Shown here piece by piece: positions 16,840 through 26,192 of a stretch of 60,716 nt of DNA (the first letter of the stretch is position 1; the number at the start of each line of letters is the position of its first letter). Below the pieces are notes generated by a model that had not been told where the DNA came from, searched no databases, and was given only the letters and a program-made list of their open reading frames with translations. This DNA is from Bacteroides sp. (GTDB lineage: Bacteria > Bacteroidota > Bacteroidia > Bacteroidales > Muribaculaceae), in NCBI GenBank assembly GCA_023665145.1, contig JAMPEM010000011.1, positions 1-60,716 on the forward strand. The letters run 5' to 3'. Both the position numbers and the translations under genes were made by a program.

Positions 16840-17574
16840 ATGGAATACTTTCAAAATGTATTAACAAGCTTTACCGACAATATCAATGGACTGAATGTAA
16901 CGTTTGTTAACTCTATTTTTCGGCTGATACTCAGTATGCTATTCGGCATGGTGGTTGGAGCTGAGCGCAAACGTAAGGGACAAATAGCCGGGATACGCAC
17001 ATTTGCACTTATATCGATGGGGGCATGTTTGGCTATGCTTCTTTCCATTTATGTTCCACAGGAGTATATGGGGCTTAAGAATGGTGATCCGGGGCGAATT
17101 GCCGCTCAGGTTATTACGGGTATAGGTTTTCTCGGAGGTGGTGCCATGATTCAGATGAAAGGCTCTGTCAGAGGTCTTACCACAGCAGCCGGAATATGGC
17201 TCACGGCGATTATAGGTATGGCGGTTGGAGTCGGTATGTATCTTTGTGCATTTGGCGCAACGATATTGTGTTTGCTTGTCTTAGTGGCTTTTGAATGGTA
17301 TGAAAAGTTGACAAATGTAGGTCAAGAGAACAAAGTTATAAACATAAAGGTTAGTGATATTGTAGAAGATTTGGGATTATATCATAAGCTATTTGATGAT
17401 ATGGGGGTACATCTCTCTACGTATTATTTGCAATATGATTATGAGACACGTGTCACTGAAATAAATTTTGTCATTTTGGTGAGGATGCACTATAATGTGC
17501 TTCCACTTATTAACAGGATGCGTGAAATTTCACCTACACAATCCATTACATTATCCAATCAGATAGAGATATGA
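16840..17574 (+). CDS. MgtC/SapB-family membrane protein
   Basis: A 244-residue inner-membrane protein. The N-terminal half has about four to five transmembrane segments and the family signature GAERKRKGQIAGIRTFALISMGACL at about residues 40-64, plus the GIGFLGGGAMIQ block near 95. The C-terminal third is a soluble ACT-like domain. MgtC proteins affect growth in low magnesium and F-type ATPase activity in pathogens; the role here is unknown. Its stop overlaps the antiporter start in an ATGA arrangement, so the two are translationally coupled. Confidence 0.88.
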   Translation: MEYFQNVLTSFTDNINGLNVTFVNSIFRLILSMLFGMVVGAERKRKGQIAGIRTFALISMGACLAMLLSIYVPQEYMGLKNGDPGRIAAQVITGIGFLGGGAMIQMKGSVRGLTTAAGIWLTAIIGMAVGVGMYLCAFGATILCLLVLVAFEWYEKLTNVGQENKVINIKVSDIVEDLGLYHKLFDDMGVHLSTYYLQYDYETRVTEINFVILVRMHYNVLPLINRMREISPTQSITLSNQIEI

Positions 17575-19943
17575 CAAGGACAAGCAAGATAAGAGGGACA
17601 GCAGCCATTGCATTGCCATTGTCGGCTTCGTTTACCGTGTTGCCACAGGAATCAGTGAATGATGTGACAAAGACAGTAGCGTCAGAGATTAATCCCTCTT
17701 CTGCGGATGATGTTTCACATAAAGATGAGGCTCGCATCAATGGTCTGATTGGAGACCTTGCATGGATTTTGCTTCTTGGTGCGCTTGTGACGCTTCTATT
17801 TAAAAAACTGCGTCAGCCTGTAGTGTTGGGATATATATTGGCGGGATTTCTTGCAAGTCCAAAATTTGTATATTTGCCCTCTATATCAAATCTTGACAAC
17901 ATTGATTTCTGGGCACAATTGGGTATTGTTGTGCTGATGTTTACCCTCGGGCTTGAGTTCAGTTTCAAGAAGTTGATGAATTCGGGCAGTACGGCAGCAG
18001 TGACGGCATTAATCATAATAACCGGCATGACGTTTGCCGGATTTGGTGTCGGAAAGTTGTTGCACCTTGATTTTATCAATTGCATATTTCTGGGGGGTAT
18101 GATATCAATGTCGTCGACGACAATTATACTCAAAGCATTGACCGACCTTGGGTTGAGACAAAAGAAGTTCGCATCTCTTGTTCTCGCGGTTCTGATAATA
18201 GAAGACCTTTTTGCAGTGTTGATGCTTGTGCTTCTGTCGTCGATGGCTGTGGGAGATGTAAGTGGTTCAGAATTGTTGTTTACAGTTGGAAAGCTTATAT
18301 TTTTCCTCATAATATGGTTTGTGGTTGGGGTATATCTACTTCCGTCATGGCTAAGCAAGTCGCAGAGTTATCTTAATAGTGAGACACTTCTGATAGTATC
18401 GATGGGGCTTTGTTTCGCGATGTCGGTGTTTTCGGTCATGTGTGGATTCTCGCTTGAGCTTGGAGCGTTTGTAATGGGGTCTGTTTTGGCCGGAACAATG
18501 CTTGCTGAGAGGATGGAGAAAGTGGTTCAACCGGTAAAGGACTTGTTTGGAGCCGTGTTCTTCATTTCAGTGGGTATGATGGTAGAGCCGGGAATCATAG
18601 CACAATATTGGTGGGAGATTCTTTTGTTGGCCGGAGTAGTCATCATTGGAATGATAATTTTCGGATCAATAGGTATGCTCATATCGGGGCAATCGCTCAA
18701 AGTTGCGATTGAGAGTGGATTTTCATTAACTCAAATAGGTGAGTTTTCGTTCATTATAGCATCATTAGGTATGAGTTTGGGGGTATTGAATCCATCTTTA
18801 TACCCTATAATTGTGGCGGTGTCGGTAATCACAATATTCACCACGCCCTATTTCATCAAACTGGCTACACCGGCTTATTCGTTTGTAGAAGCGCATCTTC
18901 CGCGTAGTCTGAATTTTCTTATAGACAGATATTCCAAGCAAAGCAGTGACAACACTGAGACGCGCAAGCTTTGGAAGGTTGTGATCATTAGATATGTTTG
19001 GCGTATAGTGCTTTACGGTGCGATTCTTGTGGCAATAATCATCCTTTCGCGCCAAATCCTTTTCCCCCTGATGATGAGCATTTTCCATAATTGGGGCAAA
19101 CTTTTGGCCACAGTGGTAACATTGCTTGCAATGTCACCATTCTTGGTGGCATTGTCTTTCAGTGCCACAAAGCCTGATGAAAAAATGCAGTTACATTCCA
19201 CGGCATCATTTTATGATGTTCCGTTGCTCGGGATGAGGATTATCCGTTATATTGTCACGTTGCTCTTCATTGTTTATTTCGTGACACTTGTGTATGGTGG
19301 CACAATAGGGTGGATAATCGGCTTAGTGTGCTTCCTGTTAATATTATTTGTGGCATCACGAAAACTGAAAAGCAGCTATCTGGAAATGGAGCAGCGATTT
19401 ATGGACAATCTTAACATTAGAGAGAATACACGGTTGGGGTTGAACAACAATCTTGTCAATGACCTTCATCAGGCTTTTGTACAAGTGGGTAGCAACAGCT
19501 CGTTTGTGGGCGACCGACTTCGCGATGCCGGGTTGCGTAAAGATTATGGTGTTTCGATATCAAGCATACAAAGAGGTCAACACTTGTTGCCTCTTCCATC
19601 TTCGGATACACGAATTTTTCCCGGTGATGTGCTTGGTGTCATAGGTACAGACGAGCAGATTAAGCAGTTCAATGATGATTTGGAGCGAGACGAACGTCTT
19701 CAAGCCACACTTCCGGTAACACAGCCTGATGTGGAATTGCGTAGTATTCGTCTTACCAAGAATTCACCGATTATCAATGTTCCTCTCGGAGAGACTCGTA
19801 TCCGCGAGGACTATTATTCGATGATAGTGAAAGTGGAAAGAGCCGATGGGGAGTTTATCACTCCGACACCGGATACTATGTTGAGAGCCGGAGATACAGT
19901 ATGGGTAGTGGGCGACATCTCACAATTTGACAAAATGAAATAA
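17571..19943 (+). CDS. CPA2-family cation:proton antiporter with RCK-C domains
   Basis: A 790-residue inner-membrane antiporter of the KefB/RosB type. An N-terminal extension (about 1-60) precedes a 12-13 helix Na_H_exchanger domain at about 60-430, containing FTLGLEFSFKKL and GAFVMGSVLAGTML. A second hydrophobic region follows at about 465-605, then two C-terminal TrkA_C/RCK_C modules at about 625-705 and 715-790 (FPGDVLGVIGTDEQI and LRAGDTVWVVGDISQ). No full nucleotide-binding RCK-N domain is apparent. It is coupled by a 4-nt overlap to the MgtC-like gene, pointing to a shared ion-homeostasis role. guaA follows after 12 nt. Confidence 0.88.
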   Translation: MTRTSKIRGTAAIALPLSASFTVLPQESVNDVTKTVASEINPSSADDVSHKDEARINGLIGDLAWILLLGALVTLLFKKLRQPVVLGYILAGFLASPKFVYLPSISNLDNIDFWAQLGIVVLMFTLGLEFSFKKLMNSGSTAAVTALIIITGMTFAGFGVGKLLHLDFINCIFLGGMISMSSTTIILKALTDLGLRQKKFASLVLAVLIIEDLFAVLMLVLLSSMAVGDVSGSELLFTVGKLIFFLIIWFVVGVYLLPSWLSKSQSYLNSETLLIVSMGLCFAMSVFSVMCGFSLELGAFVMGSVLAGTMLAERMEKVVQPVKDLFGAVFFISVGMMVEPGIIAQYWWEILLLAGVVIIGMIIFGSIGMLISGQSLKVAIESGFSLTQIGEFSFIIASLGMSLGVLNPSLYPIIVAVSVITIFTTPYFIKLATPAYSFVEAHLPRSLNFLIDRYSKQSSDNTETRKLWKVVIIRYVWRIVLYGAILVAIIILSRQILFPLMMSIFHNWGKLLATVVTLLAMSPFLVALSFSATKPDEKMQLHSTASFYDVPLLGMRIIRYIVTLLFIVYFVTLVYGGTIGWIIGLVCFLLILFVASRKLKSSYLEMEQRFMDNLNIRENTRLGLNNNLVNDLHQAFVQVGSNSSFVGDRLRDAGLRKDYGVSISSIQRGQHLLPLPSSDTRIFPGDVLGVIGTDEQIKQFNDDLERDERLQATLPVTQPDVELRSIRLTKNSPIINVPLGETRIREDYYSMIVKVERADGEFITPTPDTMLRAGDTVWVVGDISQFDKMK

Positions 19944-19955
19944 AACAATATAATA

Positions 19956-21479
19956 ATGCAGCAGAAAATAATTATTCTGGACTTTGGGTCTCAATACACT
20001 CAGTTGATAGCCCGACGTATCAGAGAACTCGACACCTACTGCGAAATCTTACCCTATAATAAATTCCCACAGGATAGAGACGGGGTGATTGGTGTGATTT
20101 TGAGTGGGTCGCCCTATTCGGTCAATGATCCGGAGGCTCTCCAAATAGATCTTAAACCGATTAGAGGGAAATACCCCTTACTTGGCATTTGTTATGGCGC
20201 TCAATATCTGGCAAAGACTGATGGCGGGACTGTTGAGTCGTCACAGACTCGTGAATATGGCAAAGCGGAGCTTGTCTGGCACGATGATTCCGATCCGTTG
20301 ATGCACGGTATACGTGACAATTCCGTCGTATGGATGTCACATGGAGATTCCATCACCCGCACACCGGAGAAATTTCACAATGTAGGCTCCACGGCAGATG
20401 TTAAAAACGCTGCGTTCCGTATAGGCGATGAAAAAACATGGGGTGTACAATTTCATCCGGAGGTGTTTCATTCGGAGGACGGACTTATTGTGTTGGGAAA
20501 TTTTGTTCGTAGTATCTGCGGATCTACTTCGGATTGGACTCCGGCCTCGTTTATAGAATCAACAGTGATGCAGTTGCGTGCAAAGCTTGGTGATGACAAG
20601 GTGGTTCTTGCCCTTTCCGGAGGTGTGGACAGTACAGTGGCTGCTGTGCTGCTCAACAAGGCAATTGGGCAGAATCTGACATGTATCTTTGTTGATAACG
20701 GCCTGCTTCGTTTAAATGAATTTGAGGATGTTCTCCGTAATTATTCGGATATGGGGCTGAACGTCATCGGAGTAGATGCGAAAGAGCATTTCTATACAGC
20801 ACTTAAAGGTGTTTCCGATCCGGAGAAAAAAAGAAAGATTATCGGCAAAGGATTTATTGATATTTTCGACAAAGAGGCGCATAAGCTCAAAGATATCAAA
20901 TGGCTTGCGCAAGGCACCATTTATCCGGATGTCATAGAGTCATTGTCTATTACCGGTATGGTAATAAAGTCACACCATAATGTAGGCGGTTTGCCGGAAA
21001 AGATGAACCTTAAACTTGTGGAGCCGTTGCGATTACTGTTCAAAGATGAGGTGAGAAGAGTAGGGCGTCAGCTTGGTATTTCTCCGACATTGATAGGTCG
21101 TCATCCTTTCCCGGGTCCGGGATTGGGTGTTAGGATATTAGGCGACATCACTCCGGAAAAGGTGAGAATTCTTCAGGAGGCAGACCATATTTATATATCA
21201 GCTTTGCGTCAATGGGGATTGTATGACAAGGTATGGCAAGCCGGTACTATTTTGACACCGATACGTTCCGTCGGAGTGATGGGAGATGAGCGTACCTACG
21301 AAAATGTAGTTGCTCTGCGCGCTGTAAATTCCACCGATGGCATGACAGCTGTATGGACACCATTACCACATGATTTTCTCGCTGAGGTCAGCAATAATAT
21401 AATCCGTAAAGTAAGAGGTGTTAACAGAGTGGTTTATGACATCTCGTCCAAACCGCCCTCGACAATTGAGTGGGAATAA
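19956..21479 (+). CDS. guaA: GMP synthase (glutamine-hydrolysing)
   Basis: A 507-residue cytosolic enzyme that converts XMP, ATP and glutamine to GMP, the last step of guanine nucleotide synthesis. The class I amidotransferase domain (about residues 1-190) has the nucleophile motif [10 protein letters not shown] and the HPEVFHSE histidine/glutamate pair. The ATP-pyrophosphatase domain has the PP-loop [14 protein letters not shown] near 210-223, and the C-terminal dimerisation domain ends in the typical PPSTIEWE. It lies close behind the antiporter gene but is unrelated in function. Confidence 0.98.
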   Translation: MQQKIIILDFGSQYTQLIARRIRELDTYCEILPYNKFPQDRDGVIGVILSGSPYSVNDPEALQIDLKPIRGKYPLLGICYGAQYLAKTDGGTVESSQTREYGKAELVWHDDSDPLMHGIRDNSVVWMSHGDSITRTPEKFHNVGSTADVKNAAFRIGDEKTWGVQFHPEVFHSEDGLIVLGNFVRSICGSTSDWTPASFIESTVMQLRAKLGDDKVVLALSGGVDSTVAAVLLNKAIGQNLTCIFVDNGLLRLNEFEDVLRNYSDMGLNVIGVDAKEHFYTALKGVSDPEKKRKIIGKGFIDIFDKEAHKLKDIKWLAQGTIYPDVIESLSITGMVIKSHHNVGGLPEKMNLKLVEPLRLLFKDEVRRVGRQLGISPTLIGRHPFPGPGLGVRILGDITPEKVRILQEADHIYISALRQWGLYDKVWQAGTILTPIRSVGVMGDERTYENVVALRAVNSTDGMTAVWTPLPHDFLAEVSNNIIRKVRGVNRVVYDISSKPPSTIEWE

Positions 21480-21598
21480 ACAACCACATGAATCAACAAT
21501 CAAATATATTACAGTCATTTGTGTGTTATGTAAACAGCGCATTAATGGCTGTAATTTTCAGTTTTTTAGGAGTAGTGAAATCCGGGACTAAATTGTGA

Positions 21599-21630
21599 GT
21601 TGCACATATTTTAATTTATTTGTAACTTTG
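21599..21630 (+). promoter_or_regulatory. Bacteroidota promoter for the GYF-protein genes
   Basis: TAACTTTG at 21623-21630 is an exact -7 match. GTTG at 21599-21602 is one mismatch from TTTG at the correct 20-nt spacing. The first GYF gene starts at 21665. Confidence 0.6.
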
Positions 21631-21664
21631 TAATTCTTTAGAGCAATTGACATCAATATCTTTT

Positions 21665-22390
21665 ATGGAAGAGATATATTATATAGTACAAAACGGAGTT
21701 TCGATGGGCCCTTACTCCAAGGATGGTCTCCGTGCGTTAAATATCCCCAAATCTACATTTGTGTGGCGACATGGGCTGCAGGATTGGGTATTGGCAGAAA
21801 ATTTGCCGGAGTTGGCTGATGTTTTTGAGCCGGATTCGGCATTTGGTGATTATGCGAAGGCTGAACCATCAGTCTATTTTGCAATAATAAATGACGTTCA
21901 GACAGGCCCCGATTCAATCGACAGTTTGATATCCAAGGGTCTGAAAGCGGACACACCTGTATGGCGCAATGGTATGGCGGATTGGGAGTCGGCATCTACT
22001 CAGCCTGAGATAATGCAAAGGCTTAGTGGTATGAATCGGATGCATCAGACAGCAATTCCACCACAAATTCCCCGTGTGCCGTCGGGAAATATGGCACAAG
22101 GATATGGTCAGCAGAATTATCGTCAACCGTTTGGCCGCGTACCTCGTACAGATTGGAAGGTATGGGCAATTGTTGCCATCATCTTTGGAGTATGTAATTG
22201 TTTAGGTTTGATATTTGGGATTATCGGATACACCAAGGCATCACAAGCATCGCAATATTATGCGATGGGGAATGATATAATGGGGGATCATGAAAATAAC
22301 AGTGCTCAGATTTGGACAATAGTGGCATTGGTAGTGGATGTGATGTGCATTATTCCATCCATGTTGACGTTTATAGGAATATTTGAGTAA
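21665..22390 (+). CDS. membrane protein with two GYF_2 domains and a C-terminal two-helix region
   Basis: A 241-residue protein. Two GYF_2-type repeats occupy about residues 1-50 (YYIVQNGVSMGPYSKDGL, VWRHGLQDW) and 63-112 (YFAIINDVQTGPDSIDSL, VWRNGMADW). A Gln/Pro-rich linker follows, then a two-helix region (about 160-240) resembling CD225/DUF4190. GYF_2 modules are thought to bind peptides. I use the ATG at 21665, matching the immediate start of the first domain; an upstream frame extension begins with TTG-like codons. It is cotranscribed with a second GYF protein. Confidence 0.75.
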   Translation: MEEIYYIVQNGVSMGPYSKDGLRALNIPKSTFVWRHGLQDWVLAENLPELADVFEPDSAFGDYAKAEPSVYFAIINDVQTGPDSIDSLISKGLKADTPVWRNGMADWESASTQPEIMQRLSGMNRMHQTAIPPQIPRVPSGNMAQGYGQQNYRQPFGRVPRTDWKVWAIVAIIFGVCNCLGLIFGIIGYTKASQASQYYAMGNDIMGDHENNSAQIWTIVALVVDVMCIIPSMLTFIGIFE

Positions 22391-22396
22391 AAGTAA

Positions 22397-23005
22397 ATGT
22401 CGGGTAAGTTTTTTGCTATAATAGACGGTGAAAAGGCAGGGCCGTATACACTTACGGAACTGGAGGAAGCCGGAGTCGGACCTGATACGTATGTATGGTG
22501 TAAGGGGATGACAAAATGGAGAATGGCAAGGAGTGTGGCAGACGTATGTCGGTATTGGCGGCAGAGGCTTGGAGGAGAAATTCCGACAAAGACAGATGTT
22601 GAGGAGCGGAATGGCGGGAAGGGAGTAGATGATGACAATAATATCAATACCGAAGTTGTGTCACGTCGTGGGGCGTTGCGTACAATCCGTTCATTTAATC
22701 CGGAAGAAGGCGAGCCGGATGTTGATAAGACTCTGCCACCGGCAAATCTTGTCCCCATATCCCTGTTAATTATTTTTTTGTGTATGCCCCTTACAGGATT
22801 TGCCGCATTATATTTTGCCGTGCGAGCTAAAACGTTGTGGATGCAGCGGGAAAAGATTGAGAAAAATAATACAAAGGAGGCAGAAGAGTATGCAGATGCA
22901 GCACACGATGCTGTTCGCTCGTCGAAGATGTGGATTGGGATTTCATTCTTTTTGGGTATAATAGTTTGGGCGGTGATGATGTATTTTATGCCGGGAGGGA
23001 ATTAA
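22397..23005 (+). CDS. GYF_2 plus CD225/dispanin-like membrane protein
   Basis: A 202-residue protein with one N-terminal GYF_2 module (FFAIIDGEKAGPYTLTELEE and VWCKGMTKW) and a C-terminal two-helix dispanin-like region at about 120-200 (LVPISLLIIFLCMPLTGFAALYFAVRAK, then an amphipathic stretch and a second helix). A variable acidic linker joins them. It begins 6 nt after the previous gene. The function is unknown; the shared GYF-linker-two-helix plan of the two adjacent genes suggests paralogues working together at the inner membrane. Confidence 0.75.
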   Translation: MSGKFFAIIDGEKAGPYTLTELEEAGVGPDTYVWCKGMTKWRMARSVADVCRYWRQRLGGEIPTKTDVEERNGGKGVDDDNNINTEVVSRRGALRTIRSFNPEEGEPDVDKTLPPANLVPISLLIIFLCMPLTGFAALYFAVRAKTLWMQREKIEKNNTKEAEEYADAAHDAVRSSKMWIGISFFLGIIVWAVMMYFMPGGN

Positions 23006-23020
23006 GTAAAGGAACAGGGT

Positions 23021-24586
23021 ATGAAAGTAGACGTAAAAGAGTTAATATGTAGGTATTGGATTTACATTGTGGCATTTATCGCAATGTTGCCGGCTCTGAT
23101 TTTACGAGATTTTACACCTGACAATGAGTTGCGATATGTAAGTATCGCCGGGGAAGCTCTTGATAATCTGACATTTTTTACATTCACCAATCATGGCGAG
23201 ATATATGCCGACAAGCCACCGATGTATATGTGGATTTGCATGTTGGGCAGATATCTCTTCGGCACTCGTTGTTTATGGTTTGTAGCCCTTTTTTCGGTCA
23301 TACCGGCATTTGTGATAACTGAGGTGATGGGGAAATGGAGCGAGGAAGTCTTGCCTGAACGATGGCGCAACGTTGCCAAATTGATGCTCCTCAGCTCTGT
23401 GCTATATCTTGGCTTGGCCTTAACGATGCGTATGGACATGCTTATGGCAATGTTTATCGTATTGTCTCTGCGAGAATTTTACCGTATGTATAGCGAAGGG
23501 GGAGCATACCGATACCGTTGGCTGTTCCCGATATATCTTTTTTTGGGACTTTTCACCAAAGGCCCGTATGGACTATTGATTCCACTATTAAGTTCAGTGG
23601 TGTTTCTTCAGTTTGCACATCGCATCAAAGATATTGGCAAATATTGGGGATGGCGCACCTGGACAGTTCTTATAGGACTATGTCTTATATGGTTTGGGGC
23701 CGTTTTTTGTGAAGGAGGTTATCCCTATATAGAAAATCTGCTTGTCAAACAGACAGTGGGGCGAGCCGTTAAATCTTTTGCGCACGATGAGCCATTCTAT
23801 TTTTATTGTATCTCAATATGGTATTCGATAGCTCCGTGGAGCTTATGTGTTATTGGTTTAATAGTCGGAGCTTTTTTCAGACGCCATTTTTACGGGTCTG
23901 TGAAAGAGTTGGAAAAATTTTATCTTACAGTTACCGGTGTTACGTTTGTGATGTTGTCACTTGTAAGCTCGAAACTTGCAGTTTATTTGCTTCCCACATT
24001 CCCTTTCATAATATATAGCGGAGCATTCCTTTTGCCACAATATAAAGATAGTAGATGGGTAAAACTAAGTATCGCATTTCCGGCGGTGATATTCATGTTG
24101 TTGCCGGCGGCAATACCATTTGCCCTACAAAAATCACCTGAATTTGTTACATTTTGGACTGTTGTTGCCCTTATAATTCTTGCATTTGGGGGAGTAGTAA
24201 CGATAATTTTTATATATAGGAAGGGGGATGGCTTGTCAAGAGGAATAATAACACTTGCATTTACTATCTTACTGTTTCTCTTCTTTGCCGGAATGTCGCT
24301 CCCGATATTGAACTCCGGCATAGGTTATAGAGATTTGGCTGAAAAGTGTCTCCGATATTCTACTAATAAGGAAGATAAAATATATACCTACAAGGTGCGT
24401 CGACCGGAAAATCTTGATGTATATTTGAATAAGGGAATTGAAATTATATCGCAGCCCGAAGATGGCGCTCCGGTTTTTCCCGAACAGGGAGTCCTTCTTA
24501 TACGTACAAAGGATTTGCCGGAGGATATGATACCGGTGGCGCAGTCCGGAAAATATTCAGTAGTAAAGTTGGGAAATGAGAATTGA
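23021..24586 (+). CDS. GT39/ArnT-like polyprenyl-linked sugar transferase
   Basis: A 521-residue inner-membrane glycosyltransferase of the PMT/ArnT type (GT-C fold), with about 12 hydrophobic helices. The DNELRYVSIAGEAL and DKPPMYMW loop motifs (about residues 31-70) match the family's acidic first periplasmic loop. These enzymes take a sugar from a polyprenyl phosphate and add it to lipid A or another acceptor outside the membrane. The next two genes encode a DPM-like GT2 and a LAB_N protein, a set that would make the lipid-linked donor and handle the acceptor. The start follows an AAGGAACAGGGT sequence. Confidence 0.85.
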   Translation: MKVDVKELICRYWIYIVAFIAMLPALILRDFTPDNELRYVSIAGEALDNLTFFTFTNHGEIYADKPPMYMWICMLGRYLFGTRCLWFVALFSVIPAFVITEVMGKWSEEVLPERWRNVAKLMLLSSVLYLGLALTMRMDMLMAMFIVLSLREFYRMYSEGGAYRYRWLFPIYLFLGLFTKGPYGLLIPLLSSVVFLQFAHRIKDIGKYWGWRTWTVLIGLCLIWFGAVFCEGGYPYIENLLVKQTVGRAVKSFAHDEPFYFYCISIWYSIAPWSLCVIGLIVGAFFRRHFYGSVKELEKFYLTVTGVTFVMLSLVSSKLAVYLLPTFPFIIYSGAFLLPQYKDSRWVKLSIAFPAVIFMLLPAAIPFALQKSPEFVTFWTVVALIILAFGGVVTIIFIYRKGDGLSRGIITLAFTILLFLFFAGMSLPILNSGIGYRDLAEKCLRYSTNKEDKIYTYKVRRPENLDVYLNKGIEIISQPEDGAPVFPEQGVLLIRTKDLPEDMIPVAQSGKYSVVKLGNEN

Positions 24587-24587
24587 A

Positions 24588-25328
24588 ATGAAAAATAATA
24601 CAAGTAAATACGATTTAACAATACTTGTGCCGGCTTATAATGAGGAGGATAATATATCTCGACTCGAAAATAGTTTTGATGCTTTCCTTCCGGTGTCGAA
24701 ACTTTCTGCGTGTGTATTATTCATAGATGACGGCTCAACGGATAATACACTTGCAAAGCTTAAGGATTTATGTAGCCGACATGAGGATTTCTATTATCTT
24801 TCACTTAAGAAAAACAGTGGACTTTCAGCAGCCATGAAGGCTGGAATCGATTTTACAAAATCCAAATATGTTGGATACATCGATGCAGATTTGCAAACCG
24901 CACCCGAGGATTTCAATCTCCTCATACCACATTTAGACAACCATGAACTCGTGATGGGTATACGTACAAATCGTAAGGATTCAACGTTTAAGAAGATTCA
25001 ATCTCGAATAGCTAACGGGTTCAGACGAATGATGACTCACGATGGAGTAAGCGATACGGGATGTCCGCTCAAGATAATGCATACCGAATATGCAGCTCGT
25101 ATTCCATTTTTTACCGGTATGCACAGATTTCTTCCGGCCCTGATACAGCTTCAACATGGAAGGGTGAAACAAATACCTGTAAGACATTTCCCACGACAGG
25201 CAGGTGTTTCAAAATATCATCTTTTCAATCGATTAATCCAGCCGTTTGGTGATTGTTTTGCACTTCGTTGGATGGCAAAACGGTACATCAATTATCAGCC
25301 GGGAGATACAGATTTAGACAACGCATAG
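24588..25328 (+). CDS. GT2 glycosyltransferase, polyprenyl-phosphate sugar synthase type
   Basis: A 246-residue GT-A enzyme of the DPM1/ArnC/GtrB group. It has the N-terminal TILVPAYNEEDNI, FIDDGSTDNT and YIDADLQTAPED (DXD-type) motifs, a GCPLKIMHTEYA acceptor region and no large C-terminal membrane domain. It should transfer a sugar from an NDP-sugar to undecaprenyl phosphate. A start at 24576 would overlap the preceding gene by 11 nt; the ATG at 24588 just after that gene's stop fits the family start MKNNTSKYDL better. It is paired with the GT39 and LAB_N genes. Confidence 0.85.
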   Translation: MKNNTSKYDLTILVPAYNEEDNISRLENSFDAFLPVSKLSACVLFIDDGSTDNTLAKLKDLCSRHEDFYYLSLKKNSGLSAAMKAGIDFTKSKYVGYIDADLQTAPEDFNLLIPHLDNHELVMGIRTNRKDSTFKKIQSRIANGFRRMMTHDGVSDTGCPLKIMHTEYAARIPFFTGMHRFLPALIQLQHGRVKQIPVRHFPRQAGVSKYHLFNRLIQPFGDCFALRWMAKRYINYQPGDTDLDNA

Positions 25329-25332
25329 CATT

Positions 25333-25962
25333 ATGCCCTCATACCTCGTCATAGGAATCGGTTTGCTCGCACAAGGATTCTTTTCTGCCAGGATTTTAGT
25401 ACAATGGATCTTGTCCGAGAGAGCACGCAAGGTACTTAATCCGTCGATATTTTGGATCCTAAGCCTTGCAGGATCATACCTCTTATGTATTTACGGATGG
25501 ATGAGGTCGGATTTTGCCATAATATTAGGCCAATTTATCTCTTATTATATCTATATTTACAACCTATCCCTAAAGGGTGTATGGAAATTATGGCCACGAT
25601 GGTTGCGAATTTTGTTAATTATTACTCCTCTTATAGCATCAATATGGCCTCTTTCTCATGGAAATGAGTTCGTTTCGACCTTTTTGCGAAATGAGAATGT
25701 TCCGTTATGGCTACTCCTGTTTGGATCAGCAGGACAGATTATCTTCACACTTCGATTCGTATATCAATGGTATGTTTCTATGCGTCGGCACACTTCTGAA
25801 TTACCTCCCGGTTTTTGGATTTTGTCGCTGATAGGAAGTTTAACAATTGTCAGTTATGCTATTTTTCGTCAGGATCCCGTGCTGATTTTGGGACAATCGT
25901 TTGGAGTCGTTGCCTATTGTCGAAATTTATATTTCGGTCTTAAAAACCGAATGAATGAATAA
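25333..25962 (+). CDS. tandem LAB_N (lipid-A-disaccharide synthase N-terminal-like) membrane protein
   Basis: A 209-residue membrane protein made of two copies of the LAB_N domain, about residues 3-77 and 128-205. Each has the pattern Q-hydrophobic-RxxxQW, then a conserved FWILSLxGS, then a (D/Q)(F/P)xxILGQ block. LAB_N domains occur fused to or beside lipid A enzymes and glycosyltransferases; they are also called PQ-loop-like. It lies 4 nt after the GT2 gene, so the three genes are one unit. It may present or flip the lipid-linked sugar, but no activity is established. Confidence 0.8.
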   Translation: MPSYLVIGIGLLAQGFFSARILVQWILSERARKVLNPSIFWILSLAGSYLLCIYGWMRSDFAIILGQFISYYIYIYNLSLKGVWKLWPRWLRILLIITPLIASIWPLSHGNEFVSTFLRNENVPLWLLLFGSAGQIIFTLRFVYQWYVSMRRHTSELPPGFWILSLIGSLTIVSYAIFRQDPVLILGQSFGVVAYCRNLYFGLKNRMNE

Positions 25963-26018
25963 TATTTTTTTTGTCCTGGATTGCGAGTAGTTAATAGATT
26001 GATATACAGTCTGTTAAC

Positions 26019-26026
26019 GGGGGGGG
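26019..26026 (+). repeat. G8 homopolymer upstream of the capD-like promoter
   Basis: Eight consecutive G followed by CCC in an otherwise AT-rich intergenic region, about 70 nt before the -33 box of the next gene. Such tracts are prone to slippage. Confidence 0.6.
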
Positions 26027-26096
26027 CCCGGCTTGAAAAAATATAATTTCAGAAATCTTTTTATTGAAAATATTATTAAATATTAGTAGGAAAAGT

Positions 26097-26128
26097 CTTG
26101 CAAAAATCAATGAGATTTTATAATTTTG
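26097..26128 (+). promoter_or_regulatory. Bacteroidota promoter of the capD-like/T9SS-cargo unit
   Basis: CTTG at 26097-26100 (one mismatch to TTTG), 20-nt spacer, TAATTTTG at 26121-26128. A short inverted pair TCCCT/AGGGA (26132-26136 and 26160-26164) could form a hairpin in the 5' leader. Confidence 0.7.
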
Positions 26129-26192
26129 CAGTCCCTATAAGCTATATATTCCTTTCTACAGGGAAACCTAATTAGTTCACATCATATCTGTT

